Below, piece after piece: positions 43,457 to 52,896 of a stretch of 64,000 nucleotides of DNA (the stretch's first letter is position 1; every line of letters begins with the position of its first letter). A program made the translations under genes and the position numbers. Source of the DNA: Lachnospiraceae bacterium UBA3282 (lineage in GTDB: Bacteria; Bacillota; Clostridia; Lachnospirales; Lachnospiraceae); NCBI GenBank assembly GCA_002361735.1, contig DETS01000031.1, positions 15,989 to 79,988 of the forward strand, in the 5' to 3' direction. The notes beneath the pieces were generated by a model, which was not told the origin of the DNA, did not search any database, and saw only the letters and a list, made by a program, of their open reading frames with translations.

Positions 43457-44315
43457 TTGCTACCTCTACCATATACTGTCCGTACGCCGTCTTCATCAGC
43501 GGCTCCGCCAGCTCTAACAGCTGCTCTTTCGTGATAAAACCTCTCTTGTAAGCGATCTCCTCGATGCAGGAGATGTAAAGTCCCTGCCGCTTCTGGAATG
43601 CCGCCACAAAATCCGCCGCATCCAAAAGGGCGTCATGATTTCCCGTATCCAGCCACGCAAAGCCTCGTCCCAAAGTCTCCACCCGCAGCGTTCCTCTGCG
43701 CAGATATTCGTTGTTGATGCTGGTGATCTCGATCTCTCCTCTGGCGGAGGGCTTGACATTCTTCGCGATCTCCACCACATCATTGTCATAAAAATACAGT
43801 CCCGGCACCGCGTAGTTGCTCTTTGGCTTCTCGGGCTTCTCCTCGATGGAAAGCGCCATGCCGTTCTCGTCAAACTCTACCACGCCGTATTCGCGCGGAT
43901 CTCTCACATAGTAGCCAAAGATCGTGGCGCCGCTTTCTCTTGCCGCCACTTCTTTTAAGACCTTAGAGAAACTCTGTCCGTAAAAGATGTTGTCGCCAAG
44001 AACCAAAGCCACGGAATCGGAACCGATAAAGTCAGCGCCGATGATAAAGGCATCCGCCAGTCCCCTCGGGTACTCCTGCACGGCATATTCCATGTGCAGC
44101 CCAAGCTGCTGCCCCGTACCGAAAAGCTCCCGAAACGCCGGCAGATCTCTGGGGGTAGATATGATCAATATATCTCTGATCCCCGCCAGCATTAAAATAG
44201 ACAACGGATAATAAATCATCGGTTTATCGTAAATCGGCATCATCTGCTTCGAGATTGCCTTTGTCAGCGGGTAAAGTCTGGTGCCGGATCCGCCTGCAAG
44301 TATGATTCCTTTCAT
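43446..44315 (-). CDS. rfbA: glucose-1-phosphate thymidylyltransferase
   Basis: RfbA makes dTDP-glucose from dTTP and glucose 1-phosphate, the first step to dTDP-rhamnose. The 289-residue protein opens with [39 protein letters not shown], the nucleotide-binding loop, and continues with [31 protein letters not shown] with the catalytic Asp, and [19 protein letters not shown]. Length and motifs are standard. GGAGGGTTT precedes the ATG. Confidence 0.96.
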   Translation of the reverse strand: MKGIILAGGSGTRLYPLTKAISKQMMPIYDKPMIYYPLSILMLAGIRDILIISTPRDLPAFRELFGTGQQLGLHMEYAVQEYPRGLADAFIIGADFIGSDSVALVLGDNIFYGQSFSKVLKEVAARESGATIFGYYVRDPREYGVVEFDENGMALSIEEKPEKPKSNYAVPGLYFYDNDVVEIAKNVKPSARGEIEITSINNEYLRRGTLRVETLGRGFAWLDTGNHDALLDAADFVAAFQKRQGLYISCIEEIAYKRGFITKEQLLELAEPLMKTAYGQYMVEVANGL

Positions 44316-44359
44316 AAACCCTCCATTCCGAGACTCGCATTTTTCTTTCCTGACCGCGC

Positions 44360-45442
44360 TTATCGTCCCGCGTACATTTCCTCATAATATTTCTGATAAT
44401 CGCCGCTCGTTACGTGCTTCATCCAATCTTCATGGGCAAAATACCATTCGATCGTGCGGCGGATGCCATCCTTGAACATCGTCTCCGGCTCCCAACCGAT
44501 CTCCGCCCTGATCTTATCCGGTGCGATTGCATAACGCCTGTCATGTCCCTTACGGTCTTCCACATAAGTGATCAGATCCTCCGTGACATGCGCCTTGCGG
44601 GGATCGGTGTCGGGAAGCATCTCCCGAAGCGTCTCGATAATGATCTTGATGATTTCAATATTTTGCTTCTCGTTATGTCCGCCCACATTGTAAGTCTCGA
44701 ACAGCCTGCCCTTCTCCTGCACCATGTCGATCGCCTTGGCGTGATCCTCCACATAAAGCCAGTCGCGCACGTTTTTACCGTCGCCGTAGACAGGAAGTTT
44801 CTTTCCCTGCAGGGCGTTATTGATGATGAGGGGAATCAGCTTCTCCGGGAACTGGTACGGTCCGTAATTATTAGAGCAATTCGTGATGTTTGCCGGGAAA
44901 TGATAGGTGTCCATATAGGACTTCACCAGCATATCCGAGCTTGCTTTGCTGGCTGAATAGGGACTGTGGGGCGCGTAAGGCGTGGTCTCGTAAAAGTAAC
45001 CGCCGTCCTCCGGAAGGGAGCCGTACACCTCGTCGGTAGATACGTGCAGGAACTTTTTATCCGCCCGAAAGCTGCCGTCAGGAAGCTCCCACGCCGCCTT
45101 CGCGCAGTTTAACATCACCGCCGTACCGAGCACATTGGTCTGCACGAACACTTCGGGGTTCTTGATGCTTCTGTCCACATGGCTCTCCGCCGCGAAATGC
45201 ACCACTCTGTCGATATCGTTTTCCGCAAAAATCTTTGCAATGGCTTCCTTATCGCAGATATTTGCCTTAACAAAGGTATAGTTTTCTCTGTCCTCCACTT
45301 CTTTTAAGTTTTCCGGATTACCCGCATAGGTCAGCGCGTCCACGTTGATGATGCGGATCGCATCGCCGTACTTGCGAAACATATAATGAATGTAGTTGGA
45401 GCCGATGAACCCGGCGCCGCCCGTTACCAGATAGGTTCTCAC
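44360..45442 (-). CDS. rfbB: dTDP-glucose 4,6-dehydratase
   Basis: RfbB is an NAD-dependent short-chain dehydrogenase that makes dTDP-4-keto-6-deoxyglucose. It shows the Rossmann loop [35 protein letters not shown] with the catalytic Thr-Asp-Glu, and [10 protein letters not shown] with Tyr and Lys. I choose the GTG at 45442, which has AAGGAG six bases upstream, over the in-frame ATG at 45475 without a site; that gives 360 residues. It is the first gene of the long polysaccharide operon. Confidence 0.95.
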   Translation of the reverse strand: MRTYLVTGGAGFIGSNYIHYMFRKYGDAIRIINVDALTYAGNPENLKEVEDRENYTFVKANICDKEAIAKIFAENDIDRVVHFAAESHVDRSIKNPEVFVQTNVLGTAVMLNCAKAAWELPDGSFRADKKFLHVSTDEVYGSLPEDGGYFYETTPYAPHSPYSASKASSDMLVKSYMDTYHFPANITNCSNNYGPYQFPEKLIPLIINNALQGKKLPVYGDGKNVRDWLYVEDHAKAIDMVQEKGRLFETYNVGGHNEKQNIEIIKIIIETLREMLPDTDPRKAHVTEDLITYVEDRKGHDRRYAIAPDKIRAEIGWEPETMFKDGIRRTIEWYFAHEDWMKHVTSGDYQKYYEEMYAGR

Positions 45443-45486
45443 AGTTTTCTCCTTCCAGAAATCAACTTTTGTCATTTACTTTATTT

Positions 45487-45515
45487 ATTATCCCCGAAGC
45501 GGCGTCAAAATGCAA
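45487..45515 (-). promoter_or_regulatory. Promoter of the rfb/polysaccharide export operon
   Basis: TTGCAT (45510-45515) and GATAAT (45487-45492) on the minus strand, 17 bp apart, 45 bp before the rfbB start codon chosen here. No terminator separates it clearly from the GH25 gene upstream. Confidence 0.6.
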
Positions 45516-45555
45516 GCGCTATCTCCGAACCGCCCCGCAACCGCCTCCAAATCGT

Positions 45556-48384
45556 TTAGTAGTTTACATAACTTATATTCATGTCTACATTGGTACCAAT
45601 GCCGCTGACCCTCCCCTTGGAGGAATACTGCCACAGATCATAGCGGGTAGCCGTGTAAGTCGGCGCGCTCGCATACTGCGCCAGCCACAGTTTATAACTT
45701 GTAAGACTTGCCGTGTTGATCTTCTCCGTAAACCAGGTCTTATTCGCATAGACGCCCGCCGAGATACCGGAGTTCTGCACCGTCTGGCAGAAGGTCTTGC
45801 AGACTGCCGTCCGCATATCGCGGCTGATGCCGTCGGCTCTGCCGCCGCTGGCTTCCACATCAAGGAAAAGCGGATAATTCAAACCATAGCCCTTCACCAG
45901 ATCGATCGCCATCGAAGCTTCCTCCACAGCCTCCACCTCATTAACCGCCTGACTGTAGAAGTAAGCGCCTACCTTGAGCCCTGCTGCTTTCGCGCCTTTG
46001 ATATTGCTGTGGAATTTCGGATCCTCCACCAGGACACCCGTGGAATAACCGCGGTAGCCGCAGCGGATGATAACGTAGGAGACACCGGAATTTTTTACCG
46101 CGTTCCAGTCGATATTGCCGTTATGCTTGGAGACATCAATGCCCATGGTACCGGAACTCTTTGCCAGCTTACCGTCGCTGCCAAACGTATATCTCGCCCC
46201 CTGAATGACCTGCTCTCCGGTCACGTAATTGCCGTTTTTGTCATAGTAATAGAGATGACCGTCGATGGTCTGCCAGCCGGTATATTTATAGCCGGATGCG
46301 ACTTTCACCTGCCTGAAGAATTGATCGCGATCCTTATAATCCTGATACGTCGCCTCACGGTACTCTCCGTTAGAATCTTTGTAATAGAGTTGGTTCCCGT
46401 CCTTATCCTTTAACTTTGTCTGCCCGTCTACCGCGGCAGCCGCCTTTAACACTTTAACCTCATAGGACTCGCTGATTTCTTCCTTGCCCTTGCAAATTGC
46501 CCGTATCTTTACAGTGCCCTCGCAAATACCGGTCACGACGCCATTCTCGTCCACCTTCGCGATCTTTGTATCCTCGCTTTTCCAGGTGATTTTTCCACCT
46601 TTCGGCTCCGTCTTTGCCGTGAGCGTGACGGTCTTTCCCTCCGTCACCTCATTTGAACCGCTGATGGTTATTTTCCGGTAGACGGTCTCGTCCTGCTCCT
46701 TGTCCTTGTCTTTATCCTTGTCTTTGTCCTTGTCGTCTTTGTCCTTATCTTTATCCTTGTCGTCTTTGTCCTTGTCGTCTTTATCCTTGTCGTCTTTGTC
46801 CTTGTCGTCTTTGTCCTTATCTTTGTCCTTATCTTCGTCAGTTCCATTCACTGTCACGGAACAGCTGTGTTCCTGCACCTTGCTGCCGATCACCACGCGG
46901 GCTGTGACCGTAGTGGTTCCGGAAGCCACCGCCGTCACCGTGCCGTCGCTCACCGTAGCGACCGAAGAATCCGAAACATTCCACTCCACCGAGTAGCTGA
47001 CGTCCTCACTCACCGATATTTTCAACGTATCGCTGCCGCCTTTGTCCAGTGTCAGGCTGCTCTTATCAAGAGAAGAAGTCGCTCTCTCATAGGGATCGTC
47101 TTCCTCATCTCCATCCTCGACCATCCTGCGGAAGCCGCCGCTCGCAGTCTTCCAAGGATCTGCTATTTTATCCTTTGATACCTCCTCATACGTGGTTTCC
47201 TCATCCCCGATCGGGGTCTTTGTCGATTCCACCCACTCTACCGTGTCTTGCAGCGCTGATTCTTCCGCCGTATTTTTCTGCGTTGCTTCCTCCTTGGCGA
47301 CATTGACCTCCGCCTCAGTCTTTACCTCGTCGGCAACATCCACCTTCTGATAGGCGATCTTATCCGTGACCTTGACACTGCTGCTCTTTGTCGGGACCTT
47401 ATATTTCTCCGCCGCTCCCTCGGGAAGGGGGAGCAGTTTTACTTCATAGCTGCCCGCAGCAATGCCCGTCTGATAAATCACACCGTCCTTATCTTCGTCC
47501 TTTAAGCGAAAACTCTTAGGACCGGAAACGTCCACCTCGAAGGGGACGCCGCCGATCAGCTTTCCGGTCTTATTGTTTACCAGCTTGATTTTCATGTCAG
47601 ACATAATGGACGTCAGATGCAAAACCACTTCCACGTCACCTTCTGTCTCTCCCGCAGGCGCCGTTTCCCGGTCATCCGTTTCCCGGTCGTCCGTTTCCTC
47701 ATCCTCCGCACTGAGCATACTGCCAAGCCTTGCCGATTCTGTCACGGCGATCAGACCGCTTTCTCCGATCACCGAAACGCCCTCAAGCTCCTCTCCGACA
47801 TTGGCAAAAGCTGCCACCTGTTTCTGCGTAGATCTGGCGTGCAGATAAATGCCGCCTGTCGCAACCGCACCCACGAGCACCACGATTCCCATGACCGCCA
47901 CTGCGATATCCAGACCGCTCATCTCTCCCAAAAAATATCTCAGACGGGCTGCAAAACCATCGTCATCTTCATAGTCGTCGTCCTCATAGTCCTCATAGTC
48001 CTCGTCTTCGTAGTCCTCGTCTTCGTAATCTTCGTCTTCGTAGTCCTCATCCTCGTATTCTTCGTAATCTTCATCCTCATAGTCTTCGTCTTCGCAGTCC
48101 TCGCAGTCCTCATCCTCGTAGTCTTCGTCTTCGCAGTCCTCATCCTCGTACACTTCTACGTAACGGACAGGCGTCTTTGCCGCCGACGCCGCTTCCTTTG
48201 CCGGGGCATGCGTCTTCTGCCAAGTCTCGATCGTCTCGTCATCCAGACTCAAAAATTCCAGCGTATCTTCCGTCACGGTATCGGCATCTTCATCATCAAA
48301 ACAATCATCCGCAAGCAGGTCTTCAAAACGCACCGTCCCGCGCCGTTCTTTTGTATGTTTTTTTGTATTATTTTTATTCTGCAT
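45556..48384 (-). CDS. large GH25 surface protein with acidic and Asp/Lys repeats
   Basis: The 942-residue protein has a cytoplasmic part ending in an acidic repeat (79-142, YEDED units), one membrane helix (158-181), a prealbumin-like beta domain (about 240-315), two bacterial Ig-like (Big_2) domains (about 455-535 and 590-665) joined by a 50-residue Asp/Lys linker, choline-binding-like wall repeats (about 715-760, GWQTIDGHLYYYDKNGNYVTG), and a C-terminal GH25 domain (from about 765; TMGIDVSKHNGNIDW, FLDVEASGG with catalytic Glu). It should cut or bind peptidoglycan at a distance from the membrane. GAGGTG precedes the ATG. Confidence 0.88.
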   Translation of the reverse strand: MQNKNNTKKHTKERRGTVRFEDLLADDCFDDEDADTVTEDTLEFLSLDDETIETWQKTHAPAKEAASAAKTPVRYVEVYEDEDCEDEDYEDEDCEDCEDEDYEDEDYEEYEDEDYEDEDYEDEDYEDEDYEDYEDDDYEDDDGFAARLRYFLGEMSGLDIAVAVMGIVVLVGAVATGGIYLHARSTQKQVAAFANVGEELEGVSVIGESGLIAVTESARLGSMLSAEDEETDDRETDDRETAPAGETEGDVEVVLHLTSIMSDMKIKLVNNKTGKLIGGVPFEVDVSGPKSFRLKDEDKDGVIYQTGIAAGSYEVKLLPLPEGAAEKYKVPTKSSSVKVTDKIAYQKVDVADEVKTEAEVNVAKEEATQKNTAEESALQDTVEWVESTKTPIGDEETTYEEVSKDKIADPWKTASGGFRRMVEDGDEEDDPYERATSSLDKSSLTLDKGGSDTLKISVSEDVSYSVEWNVSDSSVATVSDGTVTAVASGTTTVTARVVIGSKVQEHSCSVTVNGTDEDKDKDKDKDDKDKDDKDKDDKDKDDKDKDKDKDDKDKDKDKDKDKEQDETVYRKITISGSNEVTEGKTVTLTAKTEPKGGKITWKSEDTKIAKVDENGVVTGICEGTVKIRAICKGKEEISESYEVKVLKAAAAVDGQTKLKDKDGNQLYYKDSNGEYREATYQDYKDRDQFFRQVKVASGYKYTGWQTIDGHLYYYDKNGNYVTGEQVIQGARYTFGSDGKLAKSSGTMGIDVSKHNGNIDWNAVKNSGVSYVIIRCGYRGYSTGVLVEDPKFHSNIKGAKAAGLKVGAYFYSQAVNEVEAVEEASMAIDLVKGYGLNYPLFLDVEASGGRADGISRDMRTAVCKTFCQTVQNSGISAGVYANKTWFTEKINTASLTSYKLWLAQYASAPTYTATRYDLWQYSSKGRVSGIGTNVDMNISYVNY
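46691..46842 (-). repeat. Asp/Lys codon repeat in the GH25 linker
   Basis: About 50 codons of almost only Asp and Lys (DKDKDD, DKDKD units) built from a 6-bp theme with 15-bp periods. It gives a charge-balanced, extended spacer between the two Ig-like domains and is a likely site for length variation by slippage. Confidence 0.85.
47959..48150 (-). repeat. Acidic YEDED codon repeat in the GH25 cytoplasmic tail
   Basis: About 64 codons of Asp, Glu, Tyr and a few Cys (EDEDYEDED units), just before the membrane helix. The codons are near-identical 15-bp and 9-bp blocks, which suggests expansion by slippage. Confidence 0.85.
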
Positions 48385-48485
48385 TTCGTCGTCACCTCAT
48401 CTGCTGATTTGTTGTATTTTCACGATGCGCCGCCGCCGTGTTTTCCCTCTTATGTAAACCTTGTTATCCAAAACAATTTTGTAAC

Positions 48486-48514
48486 ATTGTAGCACAAAAG
48501 CAGGACTATGGCAA
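48486..48514 (-). promoter_or_regulatory. Promoter of the large GH25 gene
   Basis: TTGCCA (48509-48514) and TACAAT (48486-48491) on the minus strand with a 17-bp spacer, about 100 bp before the ATG. Confidence 0.65.
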
Positions 48515-48562
48515 GGTATTTATGTCGGACGCTGTATATCATTTATGTAAATTGAAAAAATA

Positions 48563-48610
48563 CGTTGTAAAGTTCAATTATACGCGATAGATGCGCGATA
48601 TTTTACAACG
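48563..48610. promoter_or_regulatory. Inverted repeat in the divergent gap between the GH25 and zinc-ribbon genes
   Basis: CGTTGTAAA (48563-48571) and TTTACAACG (48602-48610) form a perfect 9-bp inverted repeat around an inner CGCG-ATAGAT-GCGCG. It lies between two oppositely oriented promoters in the 340-bp gap 48385-48724, which holds no other feature I can name. It could be an operator for either gene. Confidence 0.4.
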
Positions 48611-48640
48611 CATTCTACGCCATTTTTCGCCAAGATGCGC

Positions 48641-48669
48641 TTGACTTTGCAAGTTACAGCTGACACAAT
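48641..48669 (+). promoter_or_regulatory. Promoter of the small zinc-ribbon gene
   Basis: TTGACT (48641-48646) and CACAAT (48664-48669), 17 bp apart, 55 bp before the start. Confidence 0.55.
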
Positions 48670-48724
48670 ATAAGGGCAACCGGCAAACGTTTACATAACA
48701 ACTTTGTGGAAAAGGGGAATTTTC

Positions 48725-49048
48725 ATGATGTACATGCACTACTGTAAGCGTTGCCATCGGGTTCAGATGCTGAACGGGCATAAGCAGTTTTGCCCATGCT
48801 GCCAGAGTATCATTACGGAATTGAAGCTCAGCTATCTGGATTATGTCTCAATGGACAAGCTTGCCAGAGAGTCTTTCCAAGAGCGCTGTTCAGACGAAGA
48901 ACAGCTGAAAAAGCTAGGGACTACATACCGTATGTACAAGTACAGCAAATGGTACAAAGAACTGCAGCGGCAACTGATGCCACCAATGGTCCGTTCCTGC
49001 GCACCGGTAGAACGAGCCCAGATGGGAAACGTCGTATCAATGGTTTGA
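48725..49048 (+). CDS. small zinc-ribbon-like protein
   Basis: This 107-residue protein carries two Cys pairs near the start (CKRC at 7-10 and CPCC at 23-26), a spacing that fits a zinc ribbon, followed by a charged helical region (MDKLARESFQERCSDEEQLKKLGTTYRMYKYSKWYKELQRQ). No membrane segment or known enzyme motif is present. AAAAGGGGAA precedes tandem ATG codons at 48725 and 48728. It has its own promoter and terminator, so it is a single-gene unit. I do not recognise a characterised family; a nucleic-acid or protein-binding role is only a guess. Confidence 0.75.
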   Translation: MMYMHYCKRCHRVQMLNGHKQFCPCCQSIITELKLSYLDYVSMDKLARESFQERCSDEEQLKKLGTTYRMYKYSKWYKELQRQLMPPMVRSCAPVERAQMGNVVSMV

Positions 49049-49066
49049 TACAAAAAACCAAGAAAG

Positions 49067-49116
49067 AGAGCGCACTTTAAGAGCATTCACTTTTAAAGAA
49101 CGCTCTTTTTCTTTCG
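49067..49116 (+). terminator. Terminator after the zinc-ribbon gene
   Basis: AGAGCG and CTTTAA pair with TTAAAG and CGCTCT, followed by TTTTTCTTTC, 18 bp after the stop codon. Confidence 0.8.
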
Positions 49117-49262
49117 AAAATATTAAGAAAAAGATACGCTTTCTGTGATTATTTTCAGTGGATTTTTGGGAAAAACCATAGTAGAATAGAAAAAAAACAA
49201 AACGGCTGTAATATGCCGGAAAGGATATCGGCGTATCAAGATGCTCCGACATGGAGGTAACT

Positions 49263-50285
49263 ATGGGAGAAAATCAAGAAAAGAACATACCGGAAACAGA
49301 AAACATGACAGAGGTGTCAGAACCAAGTGCGAAAGGCAAAAAAAACAGACTCCTTGTGAACATCCAGCTGATCCTGCTGGCTGCCATTGTGTTTGTCGTA
49401 GGCTTCTCCGCTTACCGTCTCTACAAATGGGATAAAGGAACCCCCTCCGACTACGATCCGAATTATCAGACGACAGACTTTGACATCGAGGTAATGGACA
49501 ACATCATCCCTCTCGCCCCGGAAATGCGCGAAGGCTGGGTAGATGACGGCGTGACCACCATCCTCTGTCTGGGCGACGATCCTTTTTCTCTGAATCGGGG
49601 CGAGGGTGGTCTGTCGGAACAGATTGCGAAAAAGACAGGCGCAACCGTCTATAACGGCGCCTTTACGGGAACCACCATGGCGGCGCAGTTTGCTTCCTAC
49701 AACGACGGCTACATCCTGGACGCCTTCTCCTTCTCTTATGTGGCAAACAGTCTGGCGAGCGGGAACTTTGACCTGATGAAGACGGCGGCAACCTACAGCT
49801 ACGACGAGAGCTTTGCGCAGAATGTACAGATGCTCTCGGAACTTGACATGAATACCGTGGACATGATCTGCATCATGTACGACGGCAGCGACTATGTGAA
49901 CAAGCGTCCCTGCGACGACCCCAACGCTCCCTATGACATCGTCACCTACACAGGCGCGCTGCGCGCAGGCGTAAAGGCCATTCAGGAAGCCTACCCACAT
50001 ATCCGTATCGCAGTGATGTCCCACACCTTCTGCCACAGTATCGGTGAAGACGGCAATTTCCAAAACGGCGACCGGGCCGATCTTGGCCACGGCACGCTAA
50101 GCCATTATCTGCAAAAGGAACGGGACGCTACCATGGACGTCGGCGTTTCCTTTATCGATAACTTTTACGGCTCTGTAAACGAAGATAATTATCTGGATTA
50201 TATGACCGATTACATCCACTTTAACGATGCGGGGCGGGAGCTTTTGGCACAGAGGTTTGTGGACTGTATGCTCCCCGCTCAATAA
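49263..50285 (+). CDS. membrane-anchored SGNH-like protein with altered GDS box
   Basis: The 340-residue protein has a short cytoplasmic N-terminus, one membrane helix (about 30-52, VNIQLILLAAIVFVVGFSAYRLY) and an extracellular domain. The domain resembles SGNH hydrolases: TTILCLGDDPFSLNRGEGGLSEQIAKKTGATVYNGAF at the start and DYIHFNDAGRELLAQRF at the end, the latter giving the Asp-x-x-His pair. The serine of the usual GDS box is Asp (GDD), with Ser three residues later, so activity is unclear. The ATG at 49263 follows GGAGG. It overlaps the convergent SGNH gene by 7 bp, beside the MBOAT gene, so a role in polymer acylation is plausible. Confidence 0.75.
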   Translation: MGENQEKNIPETENMTEVSEPSAKGKKNRLLVNIQLILLAAIVFVVGFSAYRLYKWDKGTPSDYDPNYQTTDFDIEVMDNIIPLAPEMREGWVDDGVTTILCLGDDPFSLNRGEGGLSEQIAKKTGATVYNGAFTGTTMAAQFASYNDGYILDAFSFSYVANSLASGNFDLMKTAATYSYDESFAQNVQMLSELDMNTVDMICIMYDGSDYVNKRPCDDPNAPYDIVTYTGALRAGVKAIQEAYPHIRIAVMSHTFCHSIGEDGNFQNGDRADLGHGTLSHYLQKERDATMDVGVSFIDNFYGSVNEDNYLDYMTDYIHFNDAGRELLAQRFVDCMLPAQ

Positions 50286-51334
50286 TCCTTTGAAAACAAC
50301 TCCTCAAAGTCAAACCGCGCTATCATATCACGCGTATTCAACAGCGCCCTCTCCATCTCCTCCGCGCTCTTTACTTCGCAGGTTCCGTCCGCAAAGCACT
50401 CTGTCATAAAGCGGTTGAACCTCGCGTGGTAATGGGTGTAGTCCGCGTAATTGTTCAGATCCGTCACGATCTCTTCCCGGTTCGGGAAGTAAAACACCCG
50501 CACATTATCGTAGGCAAGCACTGTCTGCGCGATATGCGCATACTCCCGCATGGTCGCCTCCAGATGATTTTCCTGTATCACGTCATTCCAGTAAAGGATG
50601 CTGTATGGCGGGAAAAAGATATAAAAAGTCGTGTCCGGATTCTGCTCGATATAAGGACAGAGATTGACGCGCAGATTTAAGTCCGTGCTTTCCAAAAAGG
50701 CGTCGGCAGGCGTCTCCTCCTCCACCGGCTCAGCGGGCACATAGTTGTGCATCACCCACTGGATATTGTAGTATTCGTCCGTCCACCAGCTCTGATACAC
50801 CGTGGCAAGATCCGTCTTGTCGGGATCGGCAAGGGGACGCAGCACGTAATTTAACAGCACATCCTTATTAAAAAGATACTGTATGTCATTGAGATAATTG
50901 TCATCATAGAGATATGCCGGAAGCGGATATTTCGTCTCCTCCACGCCTCCGGTGTAGGTCGTTACGTCCACCCCCAGAAAGACAGACTTCACTTCGTGGT
51001 CACTCTTGAAAATAATGTCCATGATATTTGCCTGATCTTTCGGGTAGGCACCGCTGTAGTTGAGTTTAATCGTATGAAGCCCCATCAGTTCCTCAAACCA
51101 ATGCGTGTTGAAATTCACCGTCATGGAGGAGCCGAGGATCACGCTGTCGTAATCCATGTGCTTTGCCATCCCCGGATTCTGGGAAAGCTGATTGTCCACC
51201 AGATAGGGAAAGCTTTCAAGCGGCGCATGGTACTGGAAAAAGGGGTCCACCCAAACCACCAGCGCTGCCGCCAGAATAAGAAGTATAAAGATAAAAGATA
51301 CGATGGAAAGAATCCATTTCTGAAACCGCTGCAT
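50279..51334 (-). CDS. membrane-anchored SGNH/DltD-like acyltransferase partner
   Basis: The 351-residue protein has an N-terminal helix (about 7-29) and an extracellular SGNH-like domain with SVILGSSMTVNFN (Ser70 as likely nucleophile) and, near the C-terminus, NNYADYTHYHARFNR supplying Asp and His. Proteins of this kind, such as AlgJ/AlgX and DltD, accept or transfer acyl groups delivered by an MBOAT channel protein. The MBOAT gene lies 15 bp upstream in the same direction, which supports the pairing. Substrate could be acetyl or D-alanyl; nothing here encodes D-alanine activation, so O-acetylation is favoured. Confidence 0.82.
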   Translation of the reverse strand: MQRFQKWILSIVSFIFILLILAAALVVWVDPFFQYHAPLESFPYLVDNQLSQNPGMAKHMDYDSVILGSSMTVNFNTHWFEELMGLHTIKLNYSGAYPKDQANIMDIIFKSDHEVKSVFLGVDVTTYTGGVEETKYPLPAYLYDDNYLNDIQYLFNKDVLLNYVLRPLADPDKTDLATVYQSWWTDEYYNIQWVMHNYVPAEPVEEETPADAFLESTDLNLRVNLCPYIEQNPDTTFYIFFPPYSILYWNDVIQENHLEATMREYAHIAQTVLAYDNVRVFYFPNREEIVTDLNNYADYTHYHARFNRFMTECFADGTCEVKSAEEMERALLNTRDMIARFDFEELFSKDY

Positions 51335-51349
51335 TCCATTTCTCCTATA

Positions 51350-52852
51350 CTAAAAATTAAAATACAAAAACGTGCTGACCCCGGAAAAGCTTAAGATGCA
51401 CCAAACTGCCAGCACTGCCAGCACCACCGCCGACACAGGACCGTATTTCATCCGCTCTGCCCGCTCCTTCGCATTTTTCCCCACCATAGCCAGATACAAG
51501 CCCGCCGCCAGGATCAGGAACATCAAAAGATAACGACTGAAAGAAAAGTTATCCAAATGCAGTACTTTGAGCACATACCAAAACTCGTCGGGTCGCAGAC
51601 ACTCCGCCAGGTCGAGGGAAATCTTTTTCACTTCCCCCACGCACGCTGTCCTAAGAAGCGTATTCGCCTGCGCGATGCTCTCCGCCCGAAAGTAGACCCA
51701 GGCGATGCTGACATAGAGGAAGGTCAGTATTTGTGACACTATTGTCATAATTCTGGATTTTCCTGCATTTTTCCGCATCAGCCGAGGTTTCCACTGCCCC
51801 AGCCAAAACCGCGTCACCACATACAACACCCCGTGCAGCATCCCCCAGACCGGAAAATGAAACCCTGCCCCGTGCCAGAAACCGCTTAAGAAAAAAACGA
51901 TCAGGAGATTACCGTACATCCGCCCCTGTCCCCTGCGGTTGCCGCCCAGCGGGATGTAGACATATTTGGTAAAGAAACGGTTCAGGGTAATGTGCCACCG
52001 CTTCCAGAAATCCACAATATTAACTGCCTTGTAGGGCGAATTGAAGTTGACGGGAATCTCGATCCCGAGCATCCTGCCCAGCCCCAGCGCCATATCGCAG
52101 TAGCCGCTGAAATCAAAGTAAAGCTGCAGAGCATAAAAGAAGATCACCAGCACCGCGTCCGCACGACCGAGGAGATTCAGATTTTCATAGCCGTAATCCA
52201 CGCCTTTGCCGAAGGTATCCGCTAACAGCACTTTCTTGGAAAGTCCGAGCACAAAGAGCGCCAACCCGCCCGCGATTCGCTCCCAATCCGCCCTTTTTTT
52301 GCCAAAGGCTCGAAACTGCGGGAGCATTTCGCCATGGTTCACGATCGGACCGGCGATCAACTGGGGAAAAAAGGAGACAAACAGCGCGTACTCGGACAGC
52401 GAGCAGTCCGCCACTTCCTCCCGATAGGTATCCACGATAAAGGAAATCTGCTGAAAGGTAAAAAAACTGATGCCCAGCGGCAAAAGAATGCCCCGCAGCA
52501 CAAAATCGGTTCCGAACACATGGTTCGCCGTATCCAAAAAGAAGTCAAAATACTTAAAATAAAAGAGGACGCCCAGATTCATCGCCACCGCCAAAATCAT
52601 CATCCCCCTGCGGAATGCCGCGCCATTTTGCGGCTTCTGACGGGACAGCAGTCTGTGAAACAGGTAATTTCCCGCGATGCTGCAGATCATGATCAGCAGA
52701 TAAGACAGATTAAAATAACCATAAAACCACAGAGACATGGCAGTCAGAAACACGCGTGCAGCCCCTGCCTTCTCCCGCTGCAGAAGGCCGTAATAACCGA
52801 GCAGACATATCGGGAAAAAAACGAATACAAAGATATATGAATTAAATAACAT
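51350..52852 (-). CDS. MBOAT family membrane O-acyltransferase
   Basis: This 500-residue protein has about eleven membrane helices and the MBOAT core: FGYLPLGISFFTFQQISFIVDTYR-like residues near 125-145, SFFPQLIAGPIVNHGEMLPQF, FDFSGYCDMALGLGRMLGI, FWKRWHITLNRFFTKYVYIPLGGNRRG and the essential His in NLLIVFFLSGFWHGAGFHF (near 322). MBOAT proteins of the AlgI/DltB group pass acyl groups across the membrane to a surface polymer. The downstream SGNH gene is the likely acceptor protein. Confidence 0.93.
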   Translation of the reverse strand: MLFNSYIFVFVFFPICLLGYYGLLQREKAGAARVFLTAMSLWFYGYFNLSYLLIMICSIAGNYLFHRLLSRQKPQNGAAFRRGMMILAVAMNLGVLFYFKYFDFFLDTANHVFGTDFVLRGILLPLGISFFTFQQISFIVDTYREEVADCSLSEYALFVSFFPQLIAGPIVNHGEMLPQFRAFGKKRADWERIAGGLALFVLGLSKKVLLADTFGKGVDYGYENLNLLGRADAVLVIFFYALQLYFDFSGYCDMALGLGRMLGIEIPVNFNSPYKAVNIVDFWKRWHITLNRFFTKYVYIPLGGNRRGQGRMYGNLLIVFFLSGFWHGAGFHFPVWGMLHGVLYVVTRFWLGQWKPRLMRKNAGKSRIMTIVSQILTFLYVSIAWVYFRAESIAQANTLLRTACVGEVKKISLDLAECLRPDEFWYVLKVLHLDNFSFSRYLLMFLILAAGLYLAMVGKNAKERAERMKYGPVSAVVLAVLAVWCILSFSGVSTFLYFNF

Positions 52853-52896
52853 ATGCTATTCTCCTGTCATGCAGACCCGCTGCGTCGAACTGCCTG

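Noticed and set aside
46691..46842. CRISPR-like regular repeats
   Set aside because: The periodic sequence is in-frame Asp/Lys coding in the GH25 gene, with no unique spacers.
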